Assembly: GCA_002179805.1 (NCBI GenBank)
Contig: NAVB01000593.1
Location: 1-21,866 of the forward strand
Length of the DNA stretch: 21,866 nucleotides
Direction: 5' to 3'
Source: Acanthamoeba lenticulata
Lineage: Eukaryota; Discosea; Longamoebia; Acanthamoebidae
Under the pieces are notes generated by a model. It searched no databases. It was not told the DNA's origin and saw only the letters and a program-made list of their open reading frames with translations. Positions 18,216 through 21,866 of this stretch are shown here, one piece after another (position 1 is the stretch's first letter; every line of letters starts with the position of its first letter). Made by a program: the position numbers and the translations under genes.

Positions 18216-21200
18216 CTATGATGGCGCGGAAGACGAGGCGCGAGTGGACACGAAATCGTTGGAGAGAGTGACCTCGAGGCTCTCGCCGCCCTGCAGGCGC
18301 GCCACGTGCTGGTCGCGGCACAGGATGATGTTGGGGAGCTTGCGCACGCGCACGATGGCCTCCTCGTTCACCTGCCGACAGAGCACGACACCATTGTCGT
18401 TGAAGAAGCCGAAAGGTGGAGAAAAAAGGGGTAGTATGAGGGGAAGAGAAGGGAGGAAGGGGGCGTACTTCAAACTCGCAGGAGAGGGCGTGCTTGAGCT
18501 GCTTGAAGGTGCGGCGGCCCTTGGGGAGGAGCACCTCGGTGAAGTCCTCGCCCCACTCGGGCAGCTGCGCGCAACGGGCCAACACCACGATTCCCTCTTC
18601 CTCGCCCTCCTCTTGGCTCTCGTCCTCCTCCTCGCCGGCCTTCTCTCGTCGCACGATGTGCAACAGACCCGAAGTCAGCGCCGGGTTGTAGTGGCCGCTG
18701 ACGGCACCTGGTGGCGGTTGTTGTTGCTGTTGTTGGGCCGGCAGACTCCAGTTGGAGGGCGGCTCTGACCAGCTCTTGCTCTGCGTTGGGGGGTGGTGGC
18801 TGTCGTCTTCGTGTAGAGACGTCGCGTCGGCCTCGGTCGACCGGTGGGTGGCCACCAGCTTGCAGGACCCGCTCGCCCGGTGGGGCAGGGGCGACGATGG
18901 CGAATCCAAGTGCGTTGGCGAGTCCACTGAGGCCGCGCGCTCGGCCTTGATCCAGCCGGGGCGGGGCCCGCCAGAGACACCACCAGCCACGGGCTCGACC
19001 GCTCTCGAGGGCTGCGCCGACGTGGCCCTCCTTAGGGCCTGCTGCTGCTGCTCGGCGGCGGGGTCGGGCTGGCGCTGTGGCGGTTGCGTCGTGATCTGGC
19101 GGTTCGGGGCGTCGCCCGAGGTGTGGCGCAGCGGCCGTTCAAACAGGGCCACCAACTCCATTGTGCCTTTGACCCCGTCCGTCGTGTGCCGCGTCCGGCC
19201 CGGCACCTCCCTGGGCTGGGAGCGCGGGGAGACAACAGGGACTGCCTTGTCGGCGGCGGCGGCGGCGGCGGGGTCTTCGCAGCTGCTAACCGGCACGGCG
19301 GCGTCGCTGAGCTCGGAGCCGCTGCGGGGGATCTGCCACTCCTGCACCCAGGCCTGGGAGGAGGCGCCCCACATGCGGTCGTTGTCCACCTGCACCAGCG
19401 TGGCCCAGCCGGACGCCTCGCGCCCGTGGGTTTTGCCCAGGTACTTGAGGGTCTGCCAAACGTCTCCGGTGTTATTTTCAAACAAAAAAAACAAAAAAAA
19501 AACAAACATAATTCGTACCGTGGCGTGCCAGATGTGGACGCCAGAGGCTGAGCAGCCCCACACGTGGTTCTTGACGCGGACAAGGTGCGAGATGGGCGCA
19601 TCGACCGCCAGCTTTGCAAACAGCGTGGCTACCGCCGAGTCCTTCCCCTTGCCTCGTTGCTTTGTACAAAGACGACATGGGTGTCGCGGCGTTAGGGTGG
19701 ACTTCTTCTTCTTGATCGGCGAGAGAGAGAGAGAGAGAGATAGAGAGAGGGAAAGGTCTTAACCACGTACCACGTCCCAGATGCGCACACACGGGTCAGA
19801 GGGGCTGGTGGTCCACGTTCGTCCGCCAGTCGCCAGGATGCAGCCCACGCCGCACGAGCCCGTGCTGAGCTTGGCCTTGACCGAGTCCAGCAGGGACTTG
19901 CGGCCCAGCTTGTGCTGCGCAGAGAAACACAAACACACACACATACGAGCTGTCAGCCTCGCCCTCCCGCCCGCTCCCACGGGAGGCCAATGGTGAAGGC
20001 ACCTTGGACAACAGGATGAGGATGTCGTTGTCGCGCGTCCCGAGCCACAGCATGGACGAGACGCTCGCCATCGAGGTCACCTCCTCCCCGATGACCACCG
20101 TCATGACCAGCGTCATCTGGACCGTCGCCGTGAGCCCATATAGACTGGCCAGTGTGGCGCAAGAGGGAGAGAGAGCGAGAGAGAAAGAGGTCAACCTTGG
20201 TCGACTTCCACACGCAGAGGCGACCGTCCGGGCCAGAGGACAGCACGATGGGCGAGCTCTTCCGGAAGATGGAGCCCGACTCGTCTGACACGTCCAGCAG
20301 GCAGCGCACTGGTCCCGTGTGGGCCGTCCACGACCGCGCGAGCGTCGCGTCCTGGTGGTGTTGTTCCCCAAAAGTGTGTCAAAAAAAATAATTAATTCCA
20401 TAATTAATTCCATAGTATAAGAATAAATAATATTTTTTAAAAAAAGGAGAAAAGAGGTGCGTACCTTGGCGTTCCACACGCAGATGACGCCGTTCTCGCC
20501 GGCGGACCACACGCGCCCCTCGATCAGCACCAGCGCGTTGACCGGTTGGCCGCCGTGCTGGCGCTTCGCGTGCTCGACCGGCCCCACGTACTCGCCCTGC
20601 TGCCAGACAAAGATGGAGCCGTCGAGGGCGGCGCCCCAGACCTGCCAGGCCGGGCCGACGCTGCCGGTGAGCTCCTTGGCGGGCACGAACGCCAGCCAGC
20701 GGATGGGCGCCGGGACCGACCAAGAGGCCGTGCATCGGACAAAGTGGCACAGCGAGCCCGGCTCGGCCTCCGAGGCGTTGCCGTCCCACATGACGCCGCT
20801 GTCGGCGTTGGCATCGTTGGCGTTGGCGTTGGGCCCTTGCCACCGGACCGAGGTCGGCGACGCCGCGGTGCTCGCGCGCGGAACGGCTGGTGAGAGGGAC
20901 GGCGCTGGCGGTTGCAAGGCCTCGTCTCGGCGGAGCTCGGTGCTCCGCCTGACTGCGGCACGCGTGAGCCGCCGGCCCTGGCGTGACGCCGAGAAGCGCT
21001 CGACCTTGAGCTTGGGATAGGCCTCGCCCGTCGTCGTAGTCGTCGGCTCCTGCTGCTGCTGCGGAGCGACCAGCGTGGGCCGGCGCTGCTCGCCTCCCTG
21101 CTGGAGAACCTCGGCCAGAAGGCTGTGCACGACCGGGGACGGGGCGACGGCCAGCGAAGGCCGGTGGGCTTGCGCGAGCACGTCGAACGGCGGCGTGGCC

Positions 21201-21866
21201 TCGTGGTCGGCCTCAAACTGCCCGAGCACGTACGCCACAGACGGCGCCCCCGAGTCGTCAGACGCAGGAAACACACGTGTGACGTCCTCGAGGAGGAAAG
21301 GCGCATACCCGGTCCCGCTCGTGGTTGCTGGCCTCGCGGGCTGCCTTGGCGGCGCGGATGCGGTTGACGAGCTTCTCCATCTTCCAGCCGGCGGGCACCG
21401 TCGCCAGGAACGGGTCCTGTCCAGAGCCGACGGGAACGCTCGCGATCGTGAGTACTCGCGCGCGCGATCGAGAGTAGGCGTGCTCGAGCCAGGGGGATAC
21501 CTGGAGCAGGTCGGCGGCGCTGGGCCGCTCCGAGACCGAGCGCGTGAGGCACTTGGCGATGAACGCGTTGAACTCGTCGGACCAGAGCCACGGCTCGAGC
21601 AGCGTGGGACTGCCCTCCATGCAGATCTTGGACATGGCCTGCGCGCACCCCACATACGCATACGGCGACGACGACCACAACAACAACAACTCAATTGTTT
21701 GGGTCCCAAACAAGCGAGGAGAGGAGGTCTCAGTACGCGGGCGGGGTGGAGGTTGAAGTAGGGCGGCCGGCCTTGCGCCATCTGGATGGCGGTGATGCCC
21801 AGCGACCAGATGTCGCTCTTGAACAAGTCGGTCGTATCGCCCTCCAGCATCTCGGGGCTCATGAAC
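18216..21866 (-). CDS. STE20-like kinase fused to WD40 repeats and ANKRD40-like domain (5' partial)
   Basis: Ten exons in the window: 21866-21737, 21638-21501, 21416-21309, 21217-20465, 20351-20196, 20116-20003, 19914-19771, 19659-19519, 19452-18469, 18371-18216; 940 residues plus a missing N terminus. Residues 1-100 are the C-lobe of an STE20/MST-type kinase: MSPEMLEGD, DIWSLGITAIQMAQGRPPYF, SERPSAADLLQDPFL. A basic helix (WKMEKLVNRIRAAKAAREA) and a low-complexity linker follow. Residues of about 270-600 make WD40-like blades, with strand ends at IFVWQQG, ICVWNAK, LCVWKSTK, IWDV and HIWHAT. A Pro/Gln/Ser-rich linker leads to a C-terminal domain at about 849-927 (TFKQLKHALSCEFEV, VRKLPNIILCRDQHVARLQ) that resembles the C-terminal domain of ANKRD40. 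The kinase N-lobe and catalytic loop lie beyond the edge, so activity cannot be judged. The acceptors of exons 6 and 8 are the least certain. Confidence 0.88.
19721..19740. repeat. (GA)10 microsatellite in an intron
   Basis: A perfect GA run lies inside intron 19660-19770 of the STE20-WD40 gene and continues imperfectly to about 19748. On the coding strand it reads as a pyrimidine (TC) tract, but some 60 nt from the chosen acceptor. Confidence 0.9.
20388..20411. repeat. Two tandem copies of ATAATTAATTCC
   Basis: Two perfect 12-bp copies sit in the AT-rich part of intron 20352-20464, followed by further A/T sequence to about 20445. The island is sharply different in base composition from the GC-rich exons around it. 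Confidence 0.85.

Noticed and set aside
18752..19762. Plus-strand open frame of 336 codons
   Set aside because: Antisense to the long exon 18469-19452 of the kinase-WD40 gene and running through its introns; ends in a GA-repeat-encoded Glu/Arg run. A shadow.
19660..21862. Reading the STE20-WD40 region as one continuous 688-codon frame from 21862 to 19796
   Set aside because: It runs through several introns; at each point splicing restores conserved kinase or WD40 sequence (for example LLQ-DPFL and CVWNAK-DATLARSW) that the continuous frame loses.

Overview
The window looks like nuclear DNA from a free-living amoeba, most likely Acanthamoeba or a close relative (inference). It holds GC-rich, densely packed protein genes cut by many short GT-AG introns. 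I placed 52 introns; 51 are 59-120 nt and one is about 200 nt. Two tyrosine-kinase-like (TKL) kinases carry the [11 protein letters not shown] activation segment I associate with Acanthamoeba. I see no bacterial operons, CRISPR arrays, rRNA, tRNA or intact mobile elements. Gene models were built by hand from reading frame, splice motifs and recalled family sequence, and every exon junction was checked for phase.

Layout, left to right. (1) 1-783 (+): C-terminal kinase domain of a TKL kinase cut by the window edge. (2) 901-1241 (+): small twin-CX9C mitochondrial protein of the COX23/CHCHD7 type. (3) 1543-3011 (-): TMEM41-type ER membrane protein, 5 exons. (4) 3231-5599 (-): SMYD5-like SET/MYND methyltransferase, 12 exons, with a mitochondrial-looking N terminus. 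(5) 5908-7320 (-): plant-gamma-type PI4-kinase-like protein in a single exon. (6) 7321-8518: 1.2 kb without a gene I can support. (7) 8519-11529 (-): cullin-3, 11 exons. (8) 11855-14204 (-): receptor-like TKL kinase with a Cys-rich ectodomain, 7 exons. (9) 14529-15359 (-): NF-YB, 4 exons. (10) 15617-18022 (+): CCT1/TCP-1 alpha, 9 exons, divergent from NF-YB across about 257 bp. (11) 18216-21866 (-): STE20-like kinase fused to WD40 repeats and a C-terminal ANKRD40-like domain, 10 exons, cut at the right edge.

The genes are not an operon or pathway cluster. They are neighbouring housekeeping functions (CCT1, CUL3, NF-YB, TMEM41, COX23-like) mixed with signalling genes (three protein kinases and one lipid kinase). 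The most unusual items are the kinase-WD40-ANKRD40-like fusion, whose nine introns are all phase 0 and largely separate WD40 blades; the SMYD5 homologue with a presequence-like N terminus; a window-wide preference for GTAC 5' splice sites; and an intron-retention option that would swap the C terminus of the TMEM41 protein.
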